From assembly GCA_016871515.1 (NCBI GenBank), contig VHDE01000003.1, positions 55,290-119,289 on the forward strand: DNA of 64,000 nt. Direction: 5' to 3'. Both the position numbers and the translations under genes were made by a program. The DNA is from Verrucomicrobiota bacterium. Lineage in GTDB: Bacteria > Verrucomicrobiota > Verrucomicrobiia > Limisphaerales > SIBE01. The notes below the pieces were generated by a model. It did no database searches and was not told where the DNA came from. It was given only the letters and a program-made list of their open reading frames with translations. This document shows, piece by piece, positions 16,377 to 24,554 of this stretch. Positions within the stretch are counted from its first letter, which is position 1. Each line of letters begins with the position of its first letter.

Positions 16377-17218
16377 GCGGCGGTTCGGACGACGCTGCCA
16401 TTCGCAATTGCCTTCAAAAACTCCTTCCGGGCATTCAGGTTCTCGACGGACTCGGGGCCGGCCTGGAAAACATATTGGGAGTCAAACTGTCGTTCGCCCA
16501 GCAGGGCCACGCCATCCGCGTACTTCGCTGCCGAACATTGGGCGAACCCGAATATTCGCACCATCTCGCGAAACCAATCAGGGAAGCGGCCAGTGAACTT
16601 CAGTTCCAATACGACGCTGCGGCCGAAAACGCAGACAGGGTTGTTCATTTGCCCGGAAAGCCGGGAGCTGGGTTCGGGATCACATTTTACATCGCGGTCC
16701 ATGGTCACTCGAACCGAGTTGCTGTGACGGCTGATCCAGGCTTCGCGAAAATAGGAAACGTGCGCCTTCGGTTTGGCATGAATCTCGTTCATGATTTGAC
16801 TGAAACGTTGCAAGGCGACGAGCTGCTTCGGGTCACTTGAAACCAAATGAGCCGGTTCGGGAAGATGACCCGCTAAAATCCAATCCACGGCTTCACGGCG
16901 CACTGCTCCACGCTGCTTTAGAATCGCGTCGTTAACGCGGCTCTTAATCTCGAAATAAACAGGCGCCGCAGGCTGGTTCTCGTAAAAACGCATGCGCAGT
17001 TTGTAGCGGTTCTTGTTTCCATTGATGGTGTGCCAGTAGGTCAGCAATTGGTCCGAATCCAAATACAGACTATGCACGGCATACGACAAGTTCGGCTGCG
17101 TCGCCCCGTACTCGTCAATCGCCAGATAGCTGCTGACAAAATTCCGAACCGCCAGAGCGACATCTTCCTTAACAATATACTTAAGCTCGAAACGCTGGAA
17201 CTGAACGTTGTCTTGCAC
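16373..17218 (-). CDS. VTC-domain protein (polyphosphate polymerase-like)
   Basis: A 281-residue triphosphate-tunnel protein. Charged strand motifs of the tunnel are visible in order: FELKYIV (residue ~9), YKLRMRFY, YFEIKSRV, VRVTMDRDV and VVLELKFTG. These Glu-x-Lys and Arg-x-Arg pairs bind metal and triphosphate in the yeast VTC4 catalytic domain. The pattern looks complete, so catalysis is plausible. In yeast VTC makes polyphosphate from ATP and moves it across a membrane. Here the domain is fused to nothing, and the membrane part may be supplied by the overlapping DUF4956 protein. It starts at GTG 17216-17218 behind GGAATAAG. It is first of the three-gene operon, whose promoter should lie upstream of 17218. 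Confidence 0.8.
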   Translation of the reverse strand: MQDNVQFQRFELKYIVKEDVALAVRNFVSSYLAIDEYGATQPNLSYAVHSLYLDSDQLLTYWHTINGNKNRYKLRMRFYENQPAAPVYFEIKSRVNDAILKQRGAVRREAVDWILAGHLPEPAHLVSSDPKQLVALQRFSQIMNEIHAKPKAHVSYFREAWISRHSNSVRVTMDRDVKCDPEPSSRLSGQMNNPVCVFGRSVVLELKFTGRFPDWFREMVRIFGFAQCSAAKYADGVALLGERQFDSQYVFQAGPESVENLNARKEFLKAIANGSVVRTAA

Positions 17219-17599
17219 CTTATTCCGTGCTCCTACGCTGATATATTGAGATTGAGATTTCCGCGGTCTTAGCTCTCATGAGCATTTCGCCAAACCGGCA
17301 CGCAATTGTTACACAACTGCCAGTCGACGCAATAAAACATCCTGATGAGAATTGGTCGCACCAGCACCGCCACTTACTTGTAATGAGTGACGTGTTCACT
17401 ATAATCCTTAATTCTCTGGATCGACAAGCCAAACACACGTGCTGCACCTGCTGCGCCTATCCTGAACACATTTCGTGCGTTTGAAAGGCTTTAGTAGCAG
17501 AACGAATGCCACGGCGGCGGCGCGTGCGGCGTGTCAGACGCACCCATGGCACCAATCAGACGCCTTAACTTGGATGCTCAGCTGGCTTTCATTCATCAG
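17219..17599. other. intergenic region upstream of the VTC operon
   Basis: This 381-bp gap separates the end of thyA from the start of the VTC gene, both on the minus strand. It is more AT-rich than its flanks (for example GATATATTGAG near 17238 and TTGTAATGAG near 17378). I see no gene and no clear hairpin followed by a T-run. It probably holds the VTC operon promoter, but I could not fix a -35/-10 pair with confidence. Confidence 0.4.
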
Positions 17600-18394
17600 C
17601 TAAACAGCGATCGGTGCTTTGATCGACGGATGCGGTTCATAGCCCATCAGCGAAAAATCGTCGTATGTGAAGTCGTGAATGTTCTTGATCGCAGGATTCA
17701 ATTGCATCCGAGGCAATGGGCGCGGTTCCCGGGAAAGCTGCAGTGCGGCCTGTTCCCTGTGATTGCTATAGAGGTGAAGGTCCCCCAAAGTGTGCACAAA
17801 GGTTCCCGGCTTAAGTTGGCAGACCTGCGCCACCATCAGCGTCAGCAGCGCGTACGAAGCGATATTGAACGGAACACCCAGGAAAAGATCGGCGCTCCGC
17901 TGGTAAAGCTGGCAGCTCAATTCACCTTCCTGGACAAAAAACTGGAACAGAGCGTGGCAAGGGGGCAATGCCATCTGTTCGATTTCTCCGATGTTCCAAG
18001 CGCTGACGATGTGCCGCCGGCTATCTGGATTTGTCCGAATCTGAGCAATGACCTGATCGATCTGATTGATGGAACCCCCGTCCGGAGTTCGCCAGTCACA
18101 CCATTGCGCCCCATAAACGCGTCCTAAATTCCCATCGGTGTCCGCCCATTCATCCCAAATGGTCACGCCATGATCGTTCAAATATTTGACATTGGTGTCG
18201 CCGCGCAGGAACCAAAGCAACTCGTAGATAATCGATTTAACGTGAAGCTTCTTCGTGGTCAGAAGCGGAAATCCGTCGGCCAACGGAAAGCGGGCCTGAG
18301 CGCCAAAGACCGCGTACGTGCCGGTTCCGGTGCGGTCAGGTTTGAATTTGCCTTGCTCAAGAACCAGGCGCAACAGGTCGTGATATTGGCGCAT
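17600..18394 (-). CDS. thyA: thymidylate synthase
   Basis: A 264-residue protein, the same length as E. coli ThyA. It methylates dUMP to dTMP using methylene-tetrahydrofolate in the cytoplasm. Visible landmarks: [12 protein letters not shown] and [19 protein letters not shown] near the N-terminus, the catalytic Cys in [13 protein letters not shown] (~residue 146), the dUMP-binding arginines in [11 protein letters not shown], and [18 protein letters not shown]. The ATG at 18392-18394 ([16 protein letters not shown]) matches family starts; a longer frame upstream runs through a repeat and is rejected. It ends with TAG at 17600-17602. No folA is adjacent. Confidence 0.97.
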   Translation of the reverse strand: MRQYHDLLRLVLEQGKFKPDRTGTGTYAVFGAQARFPLADGFPLLTTKKLHVKSIIYELLWFLRGDTNVKYLNDHGVTIWDEWADTDGNLGRVYGAQWCDWRTPDGGSINQIDQVIAQIRTNPDSRRHIVSAWNIGEIEQMALPPCHALFQFFVQEGELSCQLYQRSADLFLGVPFNIASYALLTLMVAQVCQLKPGTFVHTLGDLHLYSNHREQAALQLSREPRPLPRMQLNPAIKNIHDFTYDDFSLMGYEPHPSIKAPIAV

Positions 18395-18458
18395 AATAGG
18401 TGACGTTGTGCAGTCAGGACCGGGTAGGGCAGCGTTGCGGCGCCGCCTGCAATCTCCG

Positions 18459-18580
18459 ACGGAGCGCGAACATTCCTGTCCGCAGCAGTTCCCGGCCTTC
18501 AAGGCCGCCACAGGCTGGCCCAGCGCATTCCATCGGATGGACATTGCTGCGGACAGGAATGTCCGCGCTCCGTCGCAGAT
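18459..18580. repeat. GGAGCGCGGAC repeat, copy 1
   Basis: Inverted arms: ACGGAGCGCGAACATTCCTG (from 18459) continuing into TCCGCAGCAG, and the complement TGCTGCGGACAGGAATGTC continuing into CGCGCTCCGT (about 18545-18574). Loop ~55 bp. The core GGAGCGCGGACATTC...GTCCGCGCTCC recurs at 48351, 54028 and 58751. It lies directly upstream of thyA, so it could affect its transcription. Confidence 0.65.
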
Positions 18581-18589
18581 TCATAACGA

Positions 18590-18911
18590 TTATTCCGAGC
18601 TGGCCGCAGCCTTGGGGAGGGATAGCGCCAAATCATGATTCTTGCCGCCACGCCGCACAGTGATTGGAATTGCCTCGCCATAAACTCGCGCAAGCCAGTC
18701 ACCGTTCGCAGCGAAAAACGACAAAGAGCGGTTTGCCGGTTTGCTGCGCCAGCTTCTGGCCTTCCGCGTAATTGTAAATCCATCGAATCTTGCCATCCAC
18801 AGCTTTGGACTCCGCTTCGGCAGCGGAGACGGAAGTTTTCGATGTGGCAGCGAGGGCCACCAAAGCAACGTGGCAAACAAAGGAGCAAATCTTGCGGGTC
18901 ATAGAATTCAT
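18590..18911 (-). pseudogene. Trx7/PDZ (seleno)protein-like remnant
   Basis: From ATG 18911 there is a signal peptide, then GKIRWIYNYAEGQKLAQQTG and KPLFVVFRCER, which looks like the start of a thioredoxin-like domain. The frame ends at TGA 18699-18701. An adjacent frame then reads GDWLARVYGEAIPITVRRGG and ends KNHDLALSLPKAAASSE at 18590, which resembles the end of a PDZ domain. The two halves match the beginning and end of the Trx7/PDZ (seleno)protein family known in Planctomycetes and Verrucomicrobia, with the middle deleted. In some family members a UGA near this place encodes selenocysteine; here the sequence after the UGA does not continue as thioredoxin. I call it a deletion relic. Confidence 0.45.
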
Positions 18912-19104
18912 GTCGTTTTCGAACAACCGGACATTGCTAGTGTTTTTAGCAGACGGTTTCAAGCATTTCACAATTTCAATTTCGTTGATTGTTTATGGGA
19001 CTCAGGCATATTGACTGTGTTTCGTTCCAGTCGCAGGCATCAGGTGTTTAGTCAACCCGGTGTCGCAATATCTGAATGACGGCAGCAATAGCACAGCTTG
19101 AGTT

Positions 19105-19494
19105 ATGAAAATGGCGGTCTTCATTTCGTTAGGCTTGCTGGTGTTCGTATTCGCCTGTATTTGGGTGCTCACTCATTTGCGTTATCATATCGGGTCGCGT
19201 TACCTGAGAATCACTCTGTTCGGCATTACATTGCGGCGGATCTCCTTAGACGACATCGAATCGGTTTCGAAGCGGCGTCCGTCTGGCTGGACCGAGCATT
19301 GGTGGAGCACCATTCGACCAAATCATCGGATGCTCTTTATTCGCCGAAGCCGCGGCTTGCGCAAGTATCTCGTTGTCACTCCCAAGAACCGTTACATCTT
19401 CAAGGCCGATCTCGAGCGGGCTATGAAAAGGAAACTGGCCGTCACCGAAACGTCGGCCGAGAGCATGTCGCAGGTTTCCGATTGTCCCACCTAA
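19105..19494 (+). CDS. small membrane-anchored protein with PH-like domain
   Basis: A 129-residue protein with an N-terminal transmembrane helix (MKMAVFISLGLLVFVFACIW) and a cytoplasmic-looking C-terminal part. The remaining sequence (SRYLRITLFGITLRRISLDD, then IRRSRGLRKYLVVTPKN) has the strand pattern of a bacterial PH-like domain (bPH), in which LRIT...I.L.DI and F.RR...YLVVTP are typical. Function unknown; such proteins may bind membrane or partner proteins. It is close to the IMPase gene (87 bp) on the same strand. A longer frame that reads through it to the IMPase is a shadow of this gene. Confidence 0.6.
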   Translation: MKMAVFISLGLLVFVFACIWVLTHLRYHIGSRYLRITLFGITLRRISLDDIESVSKRRPSGWTEHWWSTIRPNHRMLFIRRSRGLRKYLVVTPKNRYIFKADLERAMKRKLAVTETSAESMSQVSDCPT

Positions 19495-19580
19495 GAGGGG
19501 CTTCTTTTGCTCAATCTCGATCTCCTACCCTCTATTTCAGGGAGCGAAGCTATCCCTACATAGCGTCGCATCCATTTCAT

Positions 19581-20411
19581 ATGAAATCGAAAGAAATGAA
19601 ACAGGCGCTCGATTGCGCCGTTAAGGCAGCCATCGGGGCCGGAAGATTGATGCGAGAAAACCTGAACAAGGCTAAGCGGGTCACGCATGAGCAGCAACAT
19701 GACATCAAGCTTGAGCTGGACGTCCGGTGTCAGAAGTTAATTGAAAAGCGCTTGCGCTCAGGGTTTGGCGATATCTCGGTCCTTGGGGAGGAAGGCACGC
19801 TCGGGGATCCGTGCGCGCCTAAGCGGTGGGTGGTTGATCCAATCGACGGCACCGTAAACTTCACCTATGGGATTCCACACGCCTGTGTTTCCATAGCCTT
19901 GCAAGTCCGAAACTCGCGCGACGCCAGTGGCGCATCCAGCGCGACAGCCGAACCATATGAGACCTGCCTTGGAGTTGTGTACGATCCGTTCTGCGACGAA
20001 CTTTGGACGGCCCAACGCGGCCGCCCGGCTTATCTGAATGGCAAGCGCATCCGAGCAAGCCGGCGCTCCAAGTTAAGTGAGGCCATTATGTCGGTCGGCT
20101 TCGCAAAATATCCGGAGACCCTGGAAGCAACACTGCCGACGCTCAATCACCTGATCTATCGTGTGCGCAAAATTCGGATCATGGGAGCGGCTGCGTTGGG
20201 GTTGGTCTACGTCGCGACGGGCCGCTTCGATGCCTATATCGAATCCGGCATTCGGCTTTGGGATATTGCCGCAGGTGGTCTGATCCTCGAATGCGCCGGT
20301 GGGGAATTCTGGAGAAAACCATTGGCTGGAGAACATGCCTATAAGGTAATCGCGAACAACGGATTGTTTCGGCGACGACTTCAGCAAATGCAATCTCGGC
20401 GCGTTCGATAA
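19581..20411 (+). CDS. inositol monophosphatase family phosphatase
   Basis: A 276-residue Mg-dependent sugar phosphatase. Metal and substrate motifs are in order: GEEGT (~residue 72; Glu metal ligand), VVDPIDGTVNFTYGIPHACV (the DP.DGT..F signature, ~residue 85), and IESGIRLWDIAAGGLIL (the WD.AA.. signature, ~residue 221). The family hydrolyses inositol monophosphate, fructose-1,6-bisphosphate or 3'-phosphoadenosine 5'-phosphate; which of these applies is not certain. An insertion rich in Ala/Ser (SRDASGASSATAEPYE) sits after the first signature and is unusual. The start is ATG 19581 (MKSKEMKQALDCAVKA); a frame open further upstream is not homologous. Confidence 0.85.
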   Translation: MKSKEMKQALDCAVKAAIGAGRLMRENLNKAKRVTHEQQHDIKLELDVRCQKLIEKRLRSGFGDISVLGEEGTLGDPCAPKRWVVDPIDGTVNFTYGIPHACVSIALQVRNSRDASGASSATAEPYETCLGVVYDPFCDELWTAQRGRPAYLNGKRIRASRRSKLSEAIMSVGFAKYPETLEATLPTLNHLIYRVRKIRIMGAAALGLVYVATGRFDAYIESGIRLWDIAAGGLILECAGGEFWRKPLAGEHAYKVIANNGLFRRRLQQMQSRRVR

Positions 20412-20554
20412 GAGCGTGGGTCGCGGCCGCGCGGGTAAGCGATTGGTCGCGGCGTTCCCCCGATCAACTGGCATAGTGGCAGGCAGACCAGGGTTTCACT
20501 TCGGCGCCGAGTTCTCTATTGCAAACCAATTCGGCCTCGTCATCCTGACGCGGC

Positions 20555-21397
20555 ATGAGTTGCATCGTACGGATCGTATCCGCATTCCTTGTGCTTGCGA
20601 TGGCGGGCTTCCTTTTCACCCGGGCAGGGACCTTGGCGCAATTTCGGACGCCTGTTGGCGATATCGACGTTGAGCTCTTTGATGCGGACAAGCCGGCAAC
20701 TGTTCAAAATTTCCTTCGGTATGTGCGCAGTGGAGCCTACACGAATATGCTCTTTCATCGATGGGTGCCGCGTTTTGTCGTTCAAGGCGGCGGATTTCGT
20801 GTGGCAACCCAATCCGGAGGCAACGTCATCGATGCCATCTCTACATTTGGAACGATCACCAATGAATACGCAACCGGCCGGAAGTTCAGCAACGTGTACG
20901 GCACTCTCGCGATGGCGCGAGTCGGAGGCCAAACCAACTCGGCAAGCTCTCAATGGTTTTTTAACTTGGCTAACAATGCGCCCTTGGACTCCGTGGATGG
21001 CGGATTTACCGTGTTCGGCCGAGTTGTTCGCGGAACAAATACTCTGAATCGCTTTAATAATACTGCGGTGTCCAATGGCATCTACCGATTGCAACTCGAG
21101 AAACCGTTGGATGAATTGCCGGTCCTCTCCACGAATCCCACTTACAACGATTTACTGTACGTGGATATTTCCTTGCTGAATATTCGCGTCGCTTCGATTG
21201 GAAGAGGCCGGCGCGAGATTTCATGGATGAGCGTCAGCAATAAACCGAACCATGTCGAATTCACCACGGCGTTCCCGGCCGTCTGGCAGGCCCTCGCAAG
21301 CACTAATGGCAACGGCCAAACCATGAAGTTCGTCGATTCAGAAAACACCGGCCCTTCGCGATTTTATCGGGTGAGGATTGATTACGGGGGTCTGTGA
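20555..21397 (+). CDS. secreted cyclophilin-type peptidylprolyl isomerase
   Basis: A 280-residue protein with a signal peptide (IVRIVSAFLVLAMAGFLF). The cyclophilin domain covers about residues 30-185: TPVGDIDVELFD, FHRWVPRFVVQGGGF (the F..V...F..QGG signature), GTLAMARVG, SSQWFFNLANN and FTVFGRVVRG. The catalytic Arg position of human cyclophilin A (FH.I) is His-Arg-Trp here, so activity is likely but not certain. The ~90-residue tail (NPTYNDLLYVDISLLNIRVA, then RFYRVRI) resembles the fibronectin-like C-terminal tail of secreted verrucomicrobial proteins. It would fold proteins in the periplasm. Confidence 0.8.
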   Translation: MSCIVRIVSAFLVLAMAGFLFTRAGTLAQFRTPVGDIDVELFDADKPATVQNFLRYVRSGAYTNMLFHRWVPRFVVQGGGFRVATQSGGNVIDAISTFGTITNEYATGRKFSNVYGTLAMARVGGQTNSASSQWFFNLANNAPLDSVDGGFTVFGRVVRGTNTLNRFNNTAVSNGIYRLQLEKPLDELPVLSTNPTYNDLLYVDISLLNIRVASIGRGRREISWMSVSNKPNHVEFTTAFPAVWQALASTNGNGQTMKFVDSENTGPSRFYRVRIDYGGL

Positions 21398-21774
21398 ATG
21401 AATGAGATGTTATTAGAAAGGAGAACTCGATGCAGATGCGTTCCGCCACGACCGAGCGTCCAGAGGCTGCCTTGATGGAACGCTAGCGAGCCCAAATTTC
21501 CGCGGAATCGATGGACGATCCCAGCTTCCAAAATATTCTTCCCAGCGGCCTTCGCAGGGTCCACTGCATACAAGAAGCCGCTCGATGATAAGGCCTAAAG
21601 ACGATTGTTGGCCACGGCGGCGCTATGAATGCCCGAATCACTCGAAACCGTGAGTTGCACCCGCGGAGCAGAAGTAGCAGAAGCCACGCCACGACGCCAC
21701 GATTGGCTGGTTGACACGCCGGAGCAAACGTCTAAATTCGCGGTAAATTCCATTTCCAACACACTGATTTCTTC
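21398..21774. other. gap with a possible minus-strand gene relic
   Basis: No intact gene is present in these 377 bp. On the minus strand, the stretch around 21573-21450 reads YAVDPAKAAGKNILEAGIVH and RFRGNLGSLAFHQGSLW, which looks like protein text from a secreted repeat protein, with a stop shortly before it. I cannot assign a family. It is most likely a decayed gene; the rest of the gap shows nothing further. Confidence 0.25.
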
Positions 21775-22632
21775 ATGAAAACGACGCCTCGCCGCTTAAC
21801 CGGGCTGACACCACGCCGGTCCGTTGGGTTCACTTTGATCGAGCTGCTCGTAGTGATCGCGATCATCGCGATACTCGCTGGCATGTTGCTTCCCGCTTTG
21901 TCGAAGTCGAAGACCAAAGCGCAAGGCATATCATGCCTGAATAATTTGAAGCAATTGCAGCTCGCGCACTTGCTTTATCCAGATGATAACAACGATTATT
22001 TAACCGGTCCTGGTTATCTGAATCCGGTCGAGCCCAATGCCTGGGTGGACGGCTGGTTGGACTACAATGGGGGCAACCGGGCTAACACAAACATTCTGGA
22101 CTTGCTCGATCCGAAACGCGCCCGCTTCGCGCCTTATTTGCCCACCGCCCAAATCTATAAGTGTCCGGCCGATTTCAGCTATGTCACGATCGCCGGGAAA
22201 AAACATTTTCGCGTGCGGAGCATGGGGATGAGCCAGGCGATGGGCGGCCCGGGCGGTTGGCTTCCGGGAGATTACAACGAGGGCCAACGGCAGTGGAAGG
22301 TCTATTACAAGACGGCCGATTTTGGGGTCGCCGGCGCTTCGAAACTTTACGTGCTTTTGGACGAGCACCCGGACAGCATTAACGCGGGCGGATTTGCGAA
22401 CATGATGCCCAGAACGCCAGGCGCCACCAAGATCATTGATTTCCCCGCGAGCTTTCACAATGGCGCGGCTGGCCTTTCGTTTGCCGACGGCCACGCCGAG
22501 ATCAAGGTCTGGAAGGATCCGCGCACAAAACCCAAAGTGCGCTTCAATAATTCTCTCCAACTAAACGTCGGTTCGCCGAATAACCAAGATATGATTTGGC
22601 TGGCCGACAGGACTACGGTGGCGAGGGAATAA
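21775..22632 (+). CDS. pseudopilin with H-X9-DG-type C-terminus
   Basis: A 285-residue protein of the type II secretion/type IV pilin-like superfamily. A basic leader ends in Gly before [20 protein letters not shown], the prepilin peptidase site and helix; Glu at +5 is present. The globular part contains [20 protein letters not shown] and, near the end, [20 protein letters not shown], which is the H-x-G...FADGH motif of the DUF1559-like family. Members occur in dozens of copies in Planctomycetes and Verrucomicrobia; their function is unsettled. This copy is full length. Confidence 0.85.
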   Translation: MKTTPRRLTGLTPRRSVGFTLIELLVVIAIIAILAGMLLPALSKSKTKAQGISCLNNLKQLQLAHLLYPDDNNDYLTGPGYLNPVEPNAWVDGWLDYNGGNRANTNILDLLDPKRARFAPYLPTAQIYKCPADFSYVTIAGKKHFRVRSMGMSQAMGGPGGWLPGDYNEGQRQWKVYYKTADFGVAGASKLYVLLDEHPDSINAGGFANMMPRTPGATKIIDFPASFHNGAAGLSFADGHAEIKVWKDPRTKPKVRFNNSLQLNVGSPNNQDMIWLADRTTVARE

Positions 22633-22677
22633 TTTCGGAAACGCGACGGCGCGGGAGTTTTCTTTACGAGCCCTCCC

Positions 22678-22757
22678 GTAGCGGCGTCTCGGAAGAGCGC
22701 CGCAAATTCGGGTTGTTTTAGGATAGAATGGCGGCGCTCCTCCGAGATGCCGTTACA
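22678..22757. repeat. palindromic repeat after pseudopilin gene
   Basis: Inverted arms CGTAGCGGCGTCTCGGA (22678) with GAGCGCCGC (22694), and GCGGCGCTCCTCCGAGATGC with CGTTACAACG (22731-22760), separated by ~25 bp. The structure could end transcription of the pseudopilin gene, although no T-run follows. It is in the 22633-22897 gap, which holds no gene. Confidence 0.5.
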
Positions 22758-22897
22758 ACGTGCTGGACTGCTGCCCCCGTACAAATTCTTCCAGAAATTC
22801 CAATTGCATCTCCGGGGCACGATTCCAGAATGCAAACGTCAAGAGAATGATCTCGGTTCATTACCCTAAACATTCCTAATCCAATCCAAAGTTAATT

Positions 22898-23471
22898 ATG
22901 GGTATTCTCAACTTTCTTCCCGGCCAATTACTCGAAATCATTGAATGGACTGACGATTCGCGCGACACCTTGTCTTATCGGTTTCCAGACGATGACAAGG
23001 AGATCAAGCGCGGCGCGCAATTGATCGTCCGCGAATCGCAAACTGTGCAGTTCGTCTATCTGGGCGAATTCGGCGACACCTTTGGTCCGGGCAAACATGC
23101 GCTGACTGCGGATAACATTCCGATCCTGACGACGCTGAAATCGTGGAAGTATGGCTTTGAATCGCCCTTCAAGGCCGACATTTACTTTCTGAACACCCGC
23201 GTTTTCACTGGCAACAAATGGGGCACGTCAAATCCCGTCATGATGCGCGACAACGATTTTGGAATCGTGCGAGCACGGGCCTTTGGGACGTACGATTTTC
23301 GCATTGTCGAGCCGCGCTTGTTTTTGAAAGAGGTGGCGGGTACCGATCATCAGTTCCGCCTGGATGAGTTCGCCGAGACCGATGTTTTGGCGAGCCTTGA
23401 ATCGGGTGATCTGAAAGGAAAAAAGATCGGTTCGACATATCGAATCACCCGCGCAGCGTTCCCGCGAGCGC
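22898..23471 (+). pseudogene. SPFH-domain protein (YdjI type) with internal deletion
   Basis: The start is convincing: MGILNFLPGQLLEIIEWTDD, YRFPDDDKEIKRGAQLIVRE, then FKADIYFLNTRVFTGNKWGT and VRARAFGTYDFRI. These are the N-terminal ~155 residues of the YdjI-like SPFH family. The text then jumps from QFRLDEFAET directly to DVLASLESGDLKGKKIGSTY and RITRAA, an excisionase-like helix-turn-helix that forms the extreme C-terminus of some relatives. About half of the SPFH domain is missing. The frame then runs on into sequence of the next gene out of frame. It is most simply an in-frame internal deletion plus a fusion to the neighbour. Confidence 0.6.
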
Positions 23472-23753
23472 ATGACGCAGGAACTGTATGCCATGTGCGC
23501 TGCACGCGTTCCAGGAGACACGCATCGGAACTTGCAGGTCCAGCCGCGCTACTCCAGCCAGACGTTCAAACATGTGCTCCTGCCGGCCTGGTTAATTACG
23601 TTTAATTACGGCTCGAAACGATACCAAGTGGTGGCGAACGGCTGCACCGGAGCGATTGCTGGCAAACATCCGTTGAGCTGGGTCAAGATTCTGTTTTTGA
23701 TTCTGACGATTGCGCTGGGCGCGGCCATCGGGTACCTGGTTTTCGGGCGCTGA
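23457..23753 (+). pseudogene. C-terminal fragment of zinc-ribbon membrane protein
   Basis: In a different frame from the SPFH gene, the translation reads MTQELYAMCAARVPGDTHRN, then TFKHVLLPAWLITFNYGSKR and VVANGCTGAIAGKHPLSWVK. It ends in a membrane helix (ILFLILTIALGAAIGYLVF). This is the C-terminus of a long zinc-ribbon protein that usually follows SPFH genes of the YdjI type, including the typical VPGDTHRNLQ...TFKH..LP.W block. The N-terminal zinc ribbons are absent. With the upstream deletion it shows that a two-gene unit has collapsed into ~860 bp. Confidence 0.55.
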
Positions 23754-23895
23754 ATTGGAGGTTAGGTTCAGCGAGCGGCTGGAGACGAATAGCTCCTGAG
23801 CGCCTCGGTATTAACGCGACTCGATTTATGAACATCCTCAGACGCAACGCGAGTGCGTTTCCTGCGGCTCTCGCTCGACTCTATCGTCGGGCTCT

Positions 23896-24387
23896 ATGAA
23901 CAAAGGCCGCGTCATAATCGTAGGAGTAATCGCCGCGCTGCTGATCGTTGCTTTCACCGTGCTCTACCAAGTCGTCGTCCAGCAATCACCGCTGACTGTG
24001 ACTTTCCTTGGCTACACGAACTTTGTGCCGGGAAGGCTGCCCTTTGCTCTATTCGCAGTCACTAACACCAGCACACGCACCGTGCAACGCTGGGCTTGGG
24101 AAATCCACTTGGCCACCGGGCGGGCGGCATTAGCGGAGCTTGGCGCCGTGACTCTCAAACCCGGCCAGGGCGAGTATCTCGAACTGACTAGTGTTGAGGC
24201 CTGGCCCATCTGGAGACTGGCGGTTTTATCCACAGGGACCTCATCAAAGCGAAATTGGAACCAATTGCTGACTAGCACTTCTTATGTTGCGAGCAACCAG
24301 TGGGACCAGCTCCAGTTTGATCGGTCGTTCAGCCCGTGGGTTCCTGGACCACCGTTGGTTCCAGCACCACCTAGCGCCAAACGTTGA
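23896..24387 (+). CDS. membrane-anchored hypothetical protein
   Basis: A 163-residue protein with one N-terminal membrane helix (VIIVGVIAALLIVAFTVLY) and an extracytoplasmic domain. The text VTFLGYTNFVPGRLPFALFA followed by VTNTSTRTVQRW is a pattern found in small verrucomicrobial proteins of unknown function (LGYTN...ALFAVTN.S). The C-terminus is Pro-rich. No partner gene is evident; galM follows on the same strand after ~170 bp. The 23757-23895 gap is featureless. Confidence 0.55.
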   Translation: MNKGRVIIVGVIAALLIVAFTVLYQVVVQQSPLTVTFLGYTNFVPGRLPFALFAVTNTSTRTVQRWAWEIHLATGRAALAELGAVTLKPGQGEYLELTSVEAWPIWRLAVLSTGTSSKRNWNQLLTSTSYVASNQWDQLQFDRSFSPWVPGPPLVPAPPSAKR

Positions 24388-24554
24388 AATTCACCAATGC
24401 GAACACATCGGCTTTTCCGATTGCCTGGCCAGCGCGCGTCGTGGTCAAAGCCGCTGAACGGCGTCTTCAGCGGCTGCGAGATAGGCCGGGCACCCTGAAC
24501 GCCGACCGGTTGTATTTCGATTTGCTTTCGGTTAGTCACTTCCGCCAAAGTCTC

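Noticed and set aside
17531..18127. 198-codon plus-strand ORF opposite thyA
   Set aside because: Shadow of a gene with unmistakable catalytic motifs.
19098..20411. 437-codon ORF as a single IMPase fusion
   Set aside because: The first 161 codons are an out-of-frame reading of the 19105 membrane protein; IMPase homology starts at 19581.
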